DNA of 64,000 nt from assembly GCA_014529385.2 (NCBI GenBank), contig CM043946.1:33622558-33686557 (forward strand), written 5' to 3'. The notes under the pieces are model-generated. The model searched no databases. It had not been told where the DNA came from and saw only the letters and a program-made list of their open reading frames with translations. Position numbers and translations under genes: made by a program. Positions 22,712-33,953 of the stretch are shown piece by piece (the first letter of the stretch is position 1; each line of letters starts with the position of its first letter). The DNA is from Adiantum capillus-veneris (lineage: Eukaryota > Streptophyta > Polypodiopsida > Polypodiales > Pteridaceae).

Positions 22712-23185
22712 ATGATGGCATGGGGCAAAAATACAAGCCACGAATGTGACCATAATTGGGAAAAATGTTCTCAAAAACCGTCAATGCAATGTGATCATGA
22801 GAGTCATAAAAAGAAGCATTGCTCATTAGTAGTTTTGGAGAAGTACTATATTCTCGAGCATGAAATTGTACAAAATTGTTTGCATAAACCCAAGGCATGG
22901 GTGACCGATTTAGTTGGTGCAATAGAGAAAGCATATGTATGGTTTCACAAGCATGGAGGGAGCACACACAATGTGTATCTGCACTTGGATCTCATTAAAG
23001 AGTTGCACCAGAATACTCAAAATTTGCATGAGTTGCTTCATCAACATAAATTTCTTAAACAATTGTTGAGAGCATGGTATATTGTAGCCGAAGAGGGAGT
23101 AGATAATTACTCAAGTGATCATGACGACCATGATGAACACATGGGGATGGTAGGAACAGGGTGGAGATTGGAGAGGACCCTATGA
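22712..23185 (+). CDS. Unidentified 157-codon ORF in the 3.4-kb element
   Basis: The ORF begins MMAWGKNTSHECDHNWEKC and continues with CDHESHKKKHC, so the first 40 residues hold four Cys and several His. It then has a long helix-like section (KELHQNTQNLHELLHQHKFL) and an acidic His-rich end (YSSDHDDHDEHMG). I recognise no family. Its composition is protein-like rather than random, and the frame is open for its full length. Being the only sizeable ORF in a non-autonomous element, it could be a remnant gag-like protein or a captured fragment. Confidence 0.4.
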   Translation: MMAWGKNTSHECDHNWEKCSQKPSMQCDHESHKKKHCSLVVLEKYYILEHEIVQNCLHKPKAWVTDLVGAIEKAYVWFHKHGGSTHNVYLHLDLIKELHQNTQNLHELLHQHKFLKQLLRAWYIVAEEGVDNYSSDHDDHDEHMGMVGTGWRLERTL

Positions 23186-24744
23186 GCCAAGAGAGCCAAG
23201 GAGAGTCCCTGAGTAGCCTCATTCTCACATCTTGCACCATCAACCAAAGGATTGTGGATCAAGTTCCATTAGTTTTTGATGGATAATTGCATAATTTTGA
23301 GGTTTTAAATGATGATGACGACATGGATTTGTTAGCTGAGTACCATGAGATGGCTCAAGAAATTAATTTTTGCACCTCTAAAAATGAATGCTTTGCTAAA
23401 CTTTGCGATGAACATTGAAGAAAAATCAAGATGAAAATGAGCTCTTACTTCTTGATGATGAAGAAAATGATATCATCAACGCTTTTGTAAACTCTCTCGC
23501 ATTGGGAGAGGATTTTTGTGTTGCAAAAGATGTTGAAATGGAGACTAACCAAAATGACGCTCTTCTTGATGAAATTTCTAAACACAAATAGCAAATTATG
23601 GTGTGTATAGAGCAACCTATTTCAAAAATTGATGGTATGCTGAATGAATGTTTGCTTGATGCAATATGGTGTGATGGGATATGTGTATTTATCCACACAA
23701 TTGGTGCCTATGTAAAGCATGAAGGGGTATTGATACCTAGCCATGCAATGAAGCTGAAAGGATGGAGATGTTTTTGCTCATAATTTTATGATGATGCAGT
23801 GTTTTTGTGGATCATTCTCCTAATTTCTCTTGGAAGAAGTCATATTTGGTTCATTATTTGTATGAAAATACTAATGTATGAAGATTTTTGGGTTAATCAA
23901 TGCCTAACAAAAATGGAGCTGTTTTTGCTTGATGCAAGTTATACCTTTACTCATGTTGATGGAAGTTTTCTTGATCAAAAGTTGTGTGATGGGATGTGTC
24001 TATCTATCCACACAAACACTGCTAACTTGAAGCATGATGGGGCAATTTTTCTTATCCATGCTACATGGCGGAATAAATGGATATTTGTATATCTCTATGT
24101 TTAAATGATGCTAATATCTTTTGGCTATTTCTTATAGAAGATGTTGGAAGATATCATGTTCTCTACATGTACTCAATTTTTGAAGCCAAAGGTGACAAGG
24201 TGTTTGAGGATGCTCTTTATGAAGAAAAGGCCAATATGAGTTTGTTAGCTATTTGTTTGCTAACAATGTTGAAAATTGCAGAGTATTTTCATGGAAGATG
24301 GTGTCTACTCTATGTCAATGGAGTAGCAATATGCTTATAGCTTTTTGGTTTCACAAGTTTCTCTTGTATGAGTTCAAATGGATGTATCTCTATTTGATGG
24401 GTTCCCAACCTTGGCATGTTGCCAATAGATGGTGCACTTGTATTCACACTTTTGGTGAGAAGGCACACTTTACCCGGTTTGGTGATTTTAATGCAATCAA
24501 TAGCTTTAGGGAATATATTTGTGCATCTTGGATAAAGTTCCAGGAACTGTGCTTTATATTTTCTAAATTCTTGGGGTTTCATGGACTATTGTGGTGTATA
24601 TGTGTACCTTGGAGTAGACTCCACGCACTGCACTTTGCATCATGGTATTCTATGAGCACTGAGTTTTTGGAACAAGGGATTTGTGGGATTCGAGTCAAAA
24701 GTTTGTCTTTGAAAAAAAAAATTTCACCACCGAATTGTGCCAGG

Positions 24745-24998
24745 TGTTAAACCCTAATATACAGTGCACTATTCCCTAGGCTTTAGACTAAGGTCTATGG
24801 GAGGAATGAAGAGGCACCTTGAGGGAAGTGCCAAGGGGCATGGGAAAGTTATAAAAGAGAGTCCTTATGTTGTAATTGATCATCTCAATGAAGGAACAAG
24901 TTTGCAATCTATTTGTGTCTCTCTCCATCTCTCCTTCTTCCCTCATGCTCTCTCTCTCTCTAATCGCCAACTGCCGCCATCTCTTCTCCCTCATAACA
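24745..24998 (+). repeat. Right LTR of the 3.4-kb element
   Basis: Same ends as the left copy. The integrase gene of the plus-strand gypsy element resumes within a few bases of its end. Confidence 0.88.
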
Positions 24999-25003
24999 CA
25001 CAT

Positions 25004-25975
25004 CACCGCCCAGAAGATCCTAAGATTGGTCTATGGTGGCCCTATGTTTTTTGGAATGCAATTGCCTATGTGAAAGCCTGTGATGTGTGTTAGTGCTGTG
25101 GACTTAAACCAAGCAAGCAGTCCAATCGTCCTTTGCAGGTCTTTATGGCATGGCTGCCCTTTGAGAGATGGGGCATGGATTTCGTGGGTCCAATTTCTCC
25201 CCCGGACAAACCAAGTAACCAAAAGTATCTGATGGTGGCTACAAATTATGTAGCCAACTAGGCAGAGGTACTGGTGACAACTGATTGCACTGGAAATACT
25301 ATAGCCTAGTTTTTGTATGAAAATATATTATGTAGGTTTGGATGTCCCTTGGAGATCACCAGTGATCAGGGTAGTCACTTTGTCAATTTAATTTTAACTT
25401 TGCTGGCCAACTACAAGATTTTCATCGCAAATTGTGCTCCTATTACCCTAGAGCCAATGGGCAAGTTGAGAGCACAAATAAGATTCTTATTGCCCTCCTA
25501 CAAGAAACCTTTCATCTCCATCCGACGTCTTGGGCTCAGGCTATCCAAGGCACACTCTGGACATATCGCACGTCCTTCAAGGCAACAATGAATCACATGC
25601 CATTTCAACTCGCCTTTGACTCGGAAGCCATAGCTCCATTCGAGTTCAACTCAGGATCTCCTCGAGTAGGCAGTCTGCGTGCAAATGGGGGTATGGAATA
25701 TGCCTCTATCTCTCCTTTCTCCCTGTTGGAAGACAGACGCCGATTGTCTTCTTAAGCGCTGGAAGCAGAGAAGCTTGGTTGCAAGGCATGGCATGATCGC
25801 CATCTCCAAAAGCCTAATATAATGCAAGGATCACTTGTGCTACTGTATCAAACTCCAAAAAACAAGCCAAGAAGTTGGTCCCAGGCTGGCAATGGCCATA
25901 CATGGTACATAAGATTTTTCCAAAGGGAGCGGTACAATTAGTAACTTGGAAGGTGTTTCCTTGCCGCTAGTAATT
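25004..25975 (+). pseudogene. Integrase catalytic core and C-terminus of the plus-strand gypsy element
   Basis: The frame gives WWPYVFWNAIAYVKACDVC (end of the zinc domain), a TAG, WLPFERWGMDFVGPISPPDK, ITSDQGSHFVNL, then after a shift YYPRANGQVESTNK and WAQAIQGTLWTYRTSFKATM. These give the D, D and E catalytic residues (MDF, SDQ, VES). The C-terminal part near 25835-25970 reads GSLVLLYQTPKNK and WPYMVHKIFPKGAVQLVT. Stops include TAG at 25091, 25260 and 25306. Integrase would insert the cDNA, but this copy is not functional. Confidence 0.85.
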
Positions 25976-26535
25976 GGCTCCAAGATCAAATGCTATTACC
26001 CCTCGCTTTAGGCCATAAGTCCTTCTCCCCAATAGTTCTTTAATTTGCAGTGTGTAGTGCATTATGCCTTCTCCCTCACTCAGGCTGGTGTTAGCTAGTG
26101 CCTTGTGTTCCCTACCTACATGACACCTAATCAGTTCACTTCTAAAAAGTGTCTTCATTATCTTGCCTCACCTTCATCTCTAACCCACTATTAATCAATG
26201 GTTTTCTTGAGGTCTATTTCTATCTTCTGTGTAGTCTTATTTCACATACAAAATGGGGTGCTGTCTGTTTGTTGGCAATTGTGAACATAGCAGTATCTAT
26301 ATCACGTCTTCACCACGAGTCAAATATCCCTACGTTGGTGCAGCCAAAGTGTGTTGATCCTAGCAGAGCGCACATGCAGTGATGTGTATGCTTATAGATG
26401 CATGGAAGAGGGATAGAGCATACGAGAAGAGCCTAGGAAGGAAAGTAGCAGAAAAAATATATGCTTTATGTGGTTTTATAAGCCAAAAGCGTTTCCAGAT
26501 TGGGCCTGACAGGGTGACAAGTGAAGGAGGATCAA
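25976..26535. other. Spacer after integrase, no gene seen
   Basis: This is the plus-strand element's sequence between integrase and the chromodomain-element insertion. No ORF of note. It ends with the duplication ATCAA (26531-26535). Confidence 0.6.
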
Positions 26536-29303
26536 TGTAATGGAATAGCGTTTTAACTTGAGTTGGAGCGGAAAGTAAATAACAGATTGAACATTTCCTT
26601 GACCATTATTTTGTGTGTAGATGTATAGTGAGAAAGAAAGTGCTTGGATGGAGAGAGCAACACTAACACTAGAATGGTAACCTAACAGGACATAAAAGTG
26701 TCCTTTCAGGGTTTTGGAAAAAAAATCCAAAACAATAGTAGATCCACTCATTTTGAAAAATCCTTTCATGAGCTTATAGTTCAAGAACTACTACATATGG
26801 AAAAAATGATAAACTTGTAAGTTTTCTCATCCTTTGGTCACTACAAGCCTCCAAAGTTGATGGACCAGTGCATTTTGACCAAAACAACAATTTCTTACGG
26901 TTGATTGCATATAGATAAGAGTGGGGATTTTTGTAGGACTGAGATAAAATGCCCCATTAACTTCAATGGGTTGGTGATCGAAACATATGGTTGCTTTTAC
27001 CTCACTAATTTTTTTTTGGGCAAAAAAAAGGTATAAAAAAGTTGCATTTTTGCCATTCTGCGGACCTATTATCAAAGTTTCTATAGTCATGCTCAATACA
27101 GATACTATATAATGTTTTCTTAGTTCCCTTTGGGCCTTTGGATTCAAAAGGAGCCATGAAGCATGTCAAAAGGATAATGGATCTCTTACTAAGTGGAACC
27201 TTGGGGGCAATGATAAAGTTCTAAATACAGCAAACATGGAAAAACTGGGTTTAGCATTATGACCTCTATAAACCCATAGAAACTACTCAATATCTAGGCA
27301 AGTTTGTAGTCTATGATTAAATATGGTTACTACCTACAAAATACACACAATTGGCCTAAGAAACTAGCAATATTGAAAAAGTTATACTTGCTACTCTAAA
27401 ATGTATCGTATTCTTCAGCAATCAAAAAACTCAACCATCATCATATACTATGCTATATAGCATATTAGGTCCCCCAAAACTCAAGGAAGCTTAGATTTAT
27501 GTTATACATTACACTTACACAATCAAAATTGAATTTGGATATCAAGAAAGCCACCAAAAAAATCATAAAAGTGCTAATTTTGGCCAAAAAACAGGATTAT
27601 GCAATTCTTGTAAGTTGGTCATAACTTTCAATTTTAACACTTAGCTCTCTCTACAAGCATCAAAACATGTTGAGAACTATGAAGGCGTAACCTCTATCCA
27701 CAAACATGAAGTTAAGAGTGGTATAGTTGCCAAAAACTGAAAAAAAAGCCAAACATAGGACCCATTTTTTCACACAGTTTAGGTTCAAAAATGTTGTGCA
27801 AGAGTAAGGTTAATGGTGAGATAGATACTCCAAAAAAATTGTCAAGTTTTTTTCAGCTCATAAGGCAACTTTGTGGATATATAGCACCTAGAAATTCATT
27901 TTCATACTCTTCAAATAATTCAAGCAAAATGGTCACTTAACAGGACAAAAGTGTCCAAGGACATAAAAGTGTCTTGTTGCCATTCTAGTGCTAACACATT
28001 ACTTCATTGACACGGCATGATAAATACTTGTAAAAGAGAGTGAGAGTTTAGAGAAACTGACACCAATAGAGGACCGGATTAGTTGGAGCCGCCCCCCCCC
28101 TCCAATAGGCATTTGTATTATAGATTCTTCCACGATGGAGGACTTGTTTACAATACAACTGTTTGTGTTCCTTGAGACCTTCTTGATGAGATGAAGATGG
28201 TAAGCTTAACTCACCAAGCATTAGATGGTAACAATAATAAACATGATTAGCATGAACTTGGAAAATGCCTAGCCTCAATCCCAAGACCTCAAACACCATG
28301 AAAGGTGAGGAGAGCTGGTAGGGAGAAGAAGAGAGAAGTAGAAGTAGCTCCACGAGAAAGCAATAACCCCTTGCACATAATCACTTGTAGCTCTTGTAGC
28401 ATAGCTTATCATAGTGTTAATGGAGATTAGGGAGATTGATAAGCAAGCATAAGCATTCTCTTGTGTGGATTTGCATCCGTAGCCAAGAGCTTGTGGTAGT
28501 AGGCACTCAACTTCTCAAGCATGGAGAAGGATATGGAATCCTTGATTCACAAGAGTGTGTGAAGGGAAGAATGAGGGAGAGAGAGCTCGTGGGATGCTCA
28601 AATGAGAGAGAGAGAGAGAGAGAGCTAGCTAGGTCGACCCCCTTCCCTAGGCTTTCCTTGAAGCTTATTAGGCCATGTAGCACTCCAGCCAATGAGAGCT
28701 TGGCTCCCTTTGGGGCAATGTGTGTAGTATCTTGACAAGTTTCCTTCTTTCCCCTTGTGAGGTTAAGCTAGCACCCCCCTTGCTTAAGCAAGCTGTCCCC
28801 TTGCCTGCTTGAGCAATGTGCCTCTACACTTGACATGTGGTCCCTTTCCTTTCATGAGGTTATGGGTCATTGGTGAGGTGCTCACATACTATCCACCTCC
28901 CTCCTTTGTAGAGATCGCCCCCTCATTAGTAGCAAGTACTTTGAACTTGGTAAGCAGACAGGCCCCCTGCTTAAGCACAACCCTAGCTTAAGCAAGCTAC
29001 CCCCTTGCCTACTTGGACCTTAGTGACTAAAGAGTAAAAGTTAAGGACTATGTCTTAAGGATTTTAACACTTACCTTTGGAGGCTTTAATGAAGACAACT
29101 CTAAGGTCTTTTTCTCCATTGGTTAACCTTGCTCTTTGATAGACCTTTTCTCATTTGGGCCCCTTTACCATTGGCCCGGTGCTGAAATAGATCTATAAGC
29201 ACATCTATATCTTAACCCTTGTTCCCGTCTATTCTCCCACATTAAGTGATCATTTTAGTATGAGAAAATCATTTGGGTTGGTTAGATATTAGATTTTATG
29301 ACA
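26536..29303 (-). repeat. 3' LTR of the chromovirus, carrying a DNA transposon
   Basis: Without the 26667-27990 insertion and its duplicated bases it is about 1,440 bp and aligns with 41324-42818 throughout. A short (GA)n run of about 20 bp lies near 28605-28624. Confidence 0.92.
26667..27990. mobile_element. 1.3-kb non-autonomous DNA transposon with CACTA-type ends
   Basis: The ends CACTAGAATGG (26667-26677) and CCATTCTAGTG (27980-27990) are exact 11-bp inverted repeats. CTAA occurs directly outside each end (26663-26666 and 27991-27994). The uninterrupted sequence is known from the other chromovirus LTR (ACACTAACACATTAC), so the insertion is precise. Palindromic subterminal words of the form GGACATAAAAGTGTCC occur at both ends, as in En/Spm (CACTA) elements. 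Those normally make 3-bp duplications, so the 4-bp CTAA is unusual or includes one chance base. No transposase is encoded. The 106-codon minus frame at 27147-26827 shows no known domain. Confidence 0.82.
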
Positions 29304-29662
29304 TTACCTCTCTCTTGAAAGCATAGTCATCCTTGACTATGAGGTAGAAGAGATAAAGTCTCGTAGTCACTAGTCAATTTTACTTAGCGGGTAGAGGATC
29401 CCTTTTTACTCGACGAAATCTTTGCAAGATGGATGACTAATCCATTTGGTGCTTGGGAGACATAGCTGCTGCAAGCATGTGTGCTCTTTAGTCCATTTCA
29501 TTCTTCCAAAGTAGAGTGAAAAATTCTACTTGGTATTTGAGAGACGTAGTCCTCACAAACATGATCTAAGCATGCATACTATTTAAATTTGTGCACAATA
29601 AAAAGAGAATTAGTATTATAAGACAAAAACACGAGTCATTTAAAAGAAATTTGTACATTTGC

Positions 29663-30283
29663 TTACTCTAATGTAGCATTGTAAGCATTGACAAGGTTCA
29701 TACTATCTTTAAGCTGTATTCCTTGCATCCATCTAGTATCTTCAAAAGGATAATTTTTGAATTTAATAAGATACCTTCGGATAATCTTACCATGTCTTAG
29801 TACCTTGTCTTCTTCATGCCGAAGGATAGCTTCGGGTTGTAGCACCTCTTCTTCGTCTTCAGCTTCGGGTGGATCTTCAATAATTGGTTCACTTGGGGGC
29901 TCTCCTTTGTAGGGCTTAAGTAGGCTCACATAAAACGCATTGTGTATGAGCCAATGGTTGGGCAATTTGAGTTGGTAAGCCGTCTCATTGATAGGCTTCA
30001 AGATTTGGAAAGGACTATAGTATCTTTTTGCTAGCTTAGCATAATACTTTTGATGGCCCATAGGATTTTTGCCCGTAATTTGCCTTAATCGAGCCTTAGG
30101 AAACTTAAGTAAGACCCAATCATTTTCTTGGAATGTTAAGGCCCTTTTGTGCTTGTTAGCAAAAACTTTTTGCCTTTGTTGAGAGATGGATATAGCCTCC
30201 TTAATCTTTTGAAAAGATTCTTGTAGGTCACGGCTATACTCATCGGCGGCGGTGAGGATCTTCCCATGTACTTTAAGTAGCAA
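29663..30283 (-). CDS. Integrase C-terminal region with chromodomain
   Basis: The 206-codon frame starts in the integrase C-terminal region (FANKHKRALTFQENDWVLLK), passes through the typical YYSPFQILKPINETAYQLKL and HNAFYVSLLKPY boxes, then an acidic linker (PPEAEDEEEVLQ), and ends with a chromodomain-like segment at about residues 150-195: ILRHEEDKVLRHG, YLIKFKNYPFEDTRWM. A chromodomain at this place targets chromoviral integrase to chromatin. It joins 30880-30290 across a small frame change. Confidence 0.85.
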   Translation of the reverse strand: MLLKVHGKILTAADEYSRDLQESFQKIKEAISISQQRQKVFANKHKRALTFQENDWVLLKFPKARLRQITGKNPMGHQKYYAKLAKRYYSPFQILKPINETAYQLKLPNHWLIHNAFYVSLLKPYKGEPPSEPIIEDPPEAEDEEEVLQPEAILRHEEDKVLRHGKIIRRYLIKFKNYPFEDTRWMQGIQLKDSMNLVNAYNATLE

Positions 30284-30289
30284 GGGACT

Positions 30290-30880
30290 TTATGGTCTTC
30301 GCTCAATGATCTCAAAAGGTTCCTTTCCAATGGAAGTATGTACAATATTATCGTAAGCATACTCTACAAGTGGTAAGTAATTTCCCAATTGTGAGCGTTG
30401 ATCTACTTCTGTAACATAAGTCTTTAGTAGATTGAGTATTATAAGATTGGCTATCTCACTTTGGCCATCCGTTTGTGGGTGATAGGCCAAAGAGAAGTTC
30501 AATCTTGTTCCTAGATTTTCAAAGAGACCTTTCCAGAAATTACTGGTTATTTTAGGATCTCTATCTGACACGATGGATGTGGGTAATCCATGGTGCTTGA
30601 AAATCTGAGATATGAAGAGAGTTGCCATTCGATGTGCCTTAATAGTCTTTTTGACAAGAAGAAAGTGTGCTTGTTTGCTAAACCTGTCAACTATTGTCCA
30701 TATTATCGTATTCCCATGGATAGACTTGGGTAATCCAAAGATGAAATCCATGGATATACTCTCCCATGGTGAATTTGGGATAGGCAATGGCTGGAGTAAT
30801 CCAGGTTGCTTCCCTCTATCATATTTGGTCTCTTGACATACTACACATTTTGAAACATACTCTTGTATGTCCACTTTCAT
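30290..30880 (-). CDS. Integrase catalytic core of the chromovirus
   Basis: The 196-codon frame begins at the end of the zinc domain (YVSKCVVCQETKYDRGK), then ISMDFIFGLPKS, IWTIVDRFSKQAHFL, SIVSDRDPKITSNFWKGLF, YHPQTDGQSEIANLI and YAYDNIVHTSIGKEPFEI. Catalytic D, D and E are at MDF, SDR and SEI. It is open for its whole length and is one of the better preserved coding blocks in the window. Its N-terminal zinc region (30881-31160) is frame-shifted. Confidence 0.88.
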   Translation of the reverse strand: MKVDIQEYVSKCVVCQETKYDRGKQPGLLQPLPIPNSPWESISMDFIFGLPKSIHGNTIIWTIVDRFSKQAHFLLVKKTIKAHRMATLFISQIFKHHGLPTSIVSDRDPKITSNFWKGLFENLGTRLNFSLAYHPQTDGQSEIANLIILNLLKTYVTEVDQRSQLGNYLPLVEYAYDNIVHTSIGKEPFEIIERRP

Positions 30881-31166
30881 GGTAGGCCAATAGAAGTATG
30901 TCTCTACTCATCGGAGAGTAGATTGAATACCTCTATGCCCCGCATATGGAGGAGCATGGGATCGTATATAACTTTGTCACGAAGGGAATGTGTGACACAT
31001 AGCCTATTGCCGTGGAGAAGATAACCATCCTGCAAGGTGAATGGTTCCTCTTTCTTCCCCGAAGCAAGGGTTGATATTATGTCTCTAAAATCAGGGTCAG
31101 TGCATACTCATCTATCATAGAAGATAGGTAATTGTGAGTAGCAATAGACACTGCATTAACTTTTGG

Positions 31167-31350
31167 TCATCGTGAAAGTGGATCAGCCACTTGATTGTGC
31201 TTACCAGCAATGTGAGCAATATGAAAATTAAATTGCGAAAAAAACTTTGCCCACCTCATTTGTTTGTCGGAGAGCTTGGTTTGCGTCATGAAATACTTGA
31301 GACTTTGGTGGTCGGTTCGTAGAATAAATGGAGTCCCCAATAGGTAGTGC
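31167..31350 (-). pseudogene. RNase H fragment of the chromovirus, downstream of the insertion
   Basis: The minus strand reads YLLGTPFILRTDHQSLKYFM, DKQMRWAKFFSQFNFHIAHI and KHNQVADPLSR, the second half of gypsy RNase H. It starts exactly at the end of the 6.5-kb gag-only element, and the shared GTGC/GCAC bases are that insertion's target duplication. The first half is at 37824-38348. Confidence 0.88.
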
Positions 31351-31558
31351 TGAAGGAAGCAAAGCAAACCCCGAACCCCGACGGCCTCTAAAACACCGGG
31401 GACCGAATTGTGCGCCTCGAGCCTGTCATGGTAAAGCAAACAGGGGGCACCACCTAGCTTCAACGGCTAGGACACAAACAACACACCACCATAACAAAGT
31501 TTTTATCCAAGAGAGATGGATGCTTGGGAGTAATGATGAAGAGGAAGGGAAATGAGAT

Positions 31559-31599
<41 letters not shown>

Positions 31600-32915
31600 G
31601 GGAGGGGGTATTGCAGCTTAGTACTTAGGCACCACAGAAGGATGGCGAATCCGCACACCCTTCACACATACACAAGCTCACTCCAAACACAAGACTAGGT
31701 GGCGATTCCGCACACCTCACATGGGCAAAACATTGCAGGAAAACATACTCACAAAACCTCAAGCTTTATTTAGAGAATAAGGTGATGAAATGGGGAGCAT
31801 AGGGTAGGGGAATGAGAAGGGAGAGAGTGGTAGAGCACATGGCGGATAGGTGGGAGTTGATGGCGAAGACTCGCATGAGGGTTATGGCCATCATTCTTCA
31901 TTTAGCTGCCCTTCATCTTCCATAGCCCAAGGGTGTAGAGGTCATGCCCAAGACGAGCATGGTGATTGCGGTGATGGTGATGGTGTGGGTGTGTGTGTGT
32001 GTGCACTAGGCACACACAATGCATAGTGTATTCTTTGGTGATGTTGTGTGTGTGTTTAGTGTGATGGTGACCCCTCTTTATATAGGGGAGGAGGGGGGGG
32101 AAATTCTAGAATTTAGAAATGAAGAAATCATTATCGACATAGGCCGTGTGACTGTGGGCCCCACTTGTCTAGCTGTCTGTATATGTGCCTGAACAGCAGT
32201 CTCATGAGAGAGAGAGACTAAGAGAGAGATGGGTTGATGAAAAAAGTGAGGGGTGACATGGAGAATAAAGTAATTACAAGAGGGGAGAGAGGGGAGTGTG
32301 TTCAGAGGTGAATCTGTGTGCAGATGTGTGTGAACACAAGAAAAATCAGGTAACCACCGGGTGGGGATGGGTCTGTGGGCACCTGTTTCAGTGAAACTGA
32401 GTGTGTGTGAGTGTGGGGGAGGTTATCTAGCTACAAGACAAGAGACATGGCGCCCTTTAGAGAGAGAGGGGGGTATTTGGGTCATGGGATATGATAGGAG
32501 AGAGAAAGGGGGGGTGGGGTATACTATTTTGGAAGATAGCATAAGTTGCATGTGAGTTAGGGTGCATTATTGGTGAGTTAGAATGAATTATTGGTGAGAG
32601 GTGGGGTAGCTTGAGGGGAGAGAGAAAGGAGAAAGGACAAGGGGAAGAGAGAGAGGGTTGACCTTTTGAGTGGAGGAGAGGAAAAGGGACACACGGTGGG
32701 GCCATAGTGAAGAAAAAGGAGGCAAGGTGGGGATGGGCTGCCCCGTAGGCATGAGGTGGCCTATTTTACCTTTCTCATATATTTACATAATCATAATTTA
32801 TTTTTTTCTTACTTTTCCAATGCCTTTTATTACTCCCTCCCTAAGAGGGGGTTTTCATGGGGTGGGGACGAGAGAAGAGGGGTATGGGAGCTTGGATTGT
32901 GAAAAGCCCCCATCA
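31351..32915 (-). repeat. 3' LTR of the gag-only element
   Basis: It starts TGAAGGAAGC and ends CCCCCATCA on the plus strand. It carries a (GA)n run at about 31556-31596 and a sequence TCTTTATATAGGGGAGG near 32077 that looks like a TATA region on the plus strand. Confidence 0.92.
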
Positions 32916-32956
32916 TTAGCCCTCCCCTTTTGGCTAGAGGCATTCATGCCTCTAGC

Positions 32957-33953
32957 TCATCTGTTTCTTCTTCCCCTTAGCTGTAGGATCCGATATCGAG
33001 TTGCCTTCTGAATTAGCCATTCCATTTGGACATTGGTGAGATTTCTGGGATATTCATGAATCTGTAACAGGTCCGGGTGATAGATTGTTCCTTGGAATAG
33101 TGTCGATTGATTAAAGGGGAAGCCCATGGCTTCCATAACTTTGTGCCAGTGTCCTTTTGGATCCCAAGTGAAAAATAGGATCATTGTCTGCAGTGTCTGA
33201 AAAATAAAATTTGCATGCCAAATTGGACCAAATTTTTAACCACCAGTCTCGAGAGGGGAAATGAGCATCTTGGCTCCTGCAAAGACAGAACTGAAAATTA
33301 TGATTCCCAAGAGTGTGCCAAGAATCCACCATATATGGCCGCCTTGTTGGTGTGGTGAGCTCCAGTTGTTTTCAGAATCCTGCTTACTGCCATGATTGGA
33401 AAAAACTGCAAGCATATCATGCTTGCAGTTTTTCAGAATCCTGCTTACTGCCATGATTGGAAAAAACTGCAAGCATATCATGCTTCTTTTGGGTGTGCTG
33501 AAACATGTCAGCTTCCTTTACTGATGCTAATAGCAAGCCACCTACCTTGCGGCTTAAATACAAGCGTAATCTGCTTACCTTTCTCCAAAGAGAGGATGCA
33601 CTATTTGTAAAAAATTGTACCAAATTGCGAAGGAGGTCTTCATTCTTGCATTCTATCAGGTTTTTGTCTATCCATGGCTCCTTTGCTCTTATCTCCATGC
33701 TGATCTTCTCTCTATATGTTATAGCGGCTAGCCATAGCCATAGGTCTGATGCATCCCATGCAAACACAATGCTGTGTTGTGGAGGAGTTTGGAACATCCT
33801 TAAAAGGTTGGCAACATATTGATCATCAAACTTACTATGAACATCCTCACATATACTGGAGGCATTACCCATCTCCAAGTTTATAACACCCTTTAGTAGA
33901 CTAGAGGCATTACTCATCTCTAAGTCTATAATAAAGTCTTGCTCGGCTGCCAA
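32957..33953 (-). pseudogene. Second ORF of the gag-only element with a hydrophobic segment, function unknown
   Basis: The frame 33953-33417 (178 codons) carries an internal near-repeat (DLEMSNASSLLKG / NLEMGNASSICED), then FAWDASDLWLWLAA and a basic stretch LWRKVSRLRLYLSRK. It runs into a 61-bp tandem duplication (unit starts at 33381 and 33442). Because 61 is not a multiple of three, the duplication moves the frame, and the coding text continues in the next frame with IWWILGTLLGIIIFSSVFAG, a clear membrane-spanning candidate. A TAA (33238-33236) follows, then a further soluble part ending LQLRGRRNR at 32957. GAG/GTAAGT near 33988 would make a good splice donor just upstream. An env-like role is conceivable from position and hydrophobicity only; I recognise no family. 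Confidence 0.5.
33381..33502. repeat. 61-bp tandem duplication inside the second ORF
   Basis: TGCTTACTGCCATGATTGG occurs at 33381 and 33442 and the intervening text is identical. The unit contains a hairpin, AACTGCAAGCA TATCA TGCTTGCAGTT. Confidence 0.92.

Larger units (their letters stand above)
21570..24998 (+). mobile_element. 3.4-kb non-autonomous LTR element with ~252-bp LTRs
   Basis: LTRs at 21570-21821 and 24745-24998 both begin TGTTAAACCC and end CATAACA. The direct duplication CACAT lies outside them (21565-21569 and 24999-25003). The LTRs are close to 90% identical by eye. No RT, integrase or RNase H is present. The interior holds one 157-codon ORF, a tRNA-like stretch, and diverged copies of a ~300-bp AT-rich unit (landmarks TGTGATGGGATRTGTVTAT and ATCCACACAA, near 23690 and 24010). 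Short LTRs and lack of pol fit a TRIM-like or small LARD element. The orientation is taken from the ORF and is not certain, because neither end has a convincing primer site. Confidence 0.8.

Noticed and set aside
28091-28103. Run of C bases in the chromovirus LTR as a structural element
   Set aside because: The other LTR has GGTCCGCCC at this position; it is a simple homopolymer change and may be a sequencing artefact.
32361-33011. Plus-strand frames in the gag-only element's LTR, repeated at 37266-37810
   Set aside because: They occur in both LTR copies, are antisense to the element's genes and have no conserved content.
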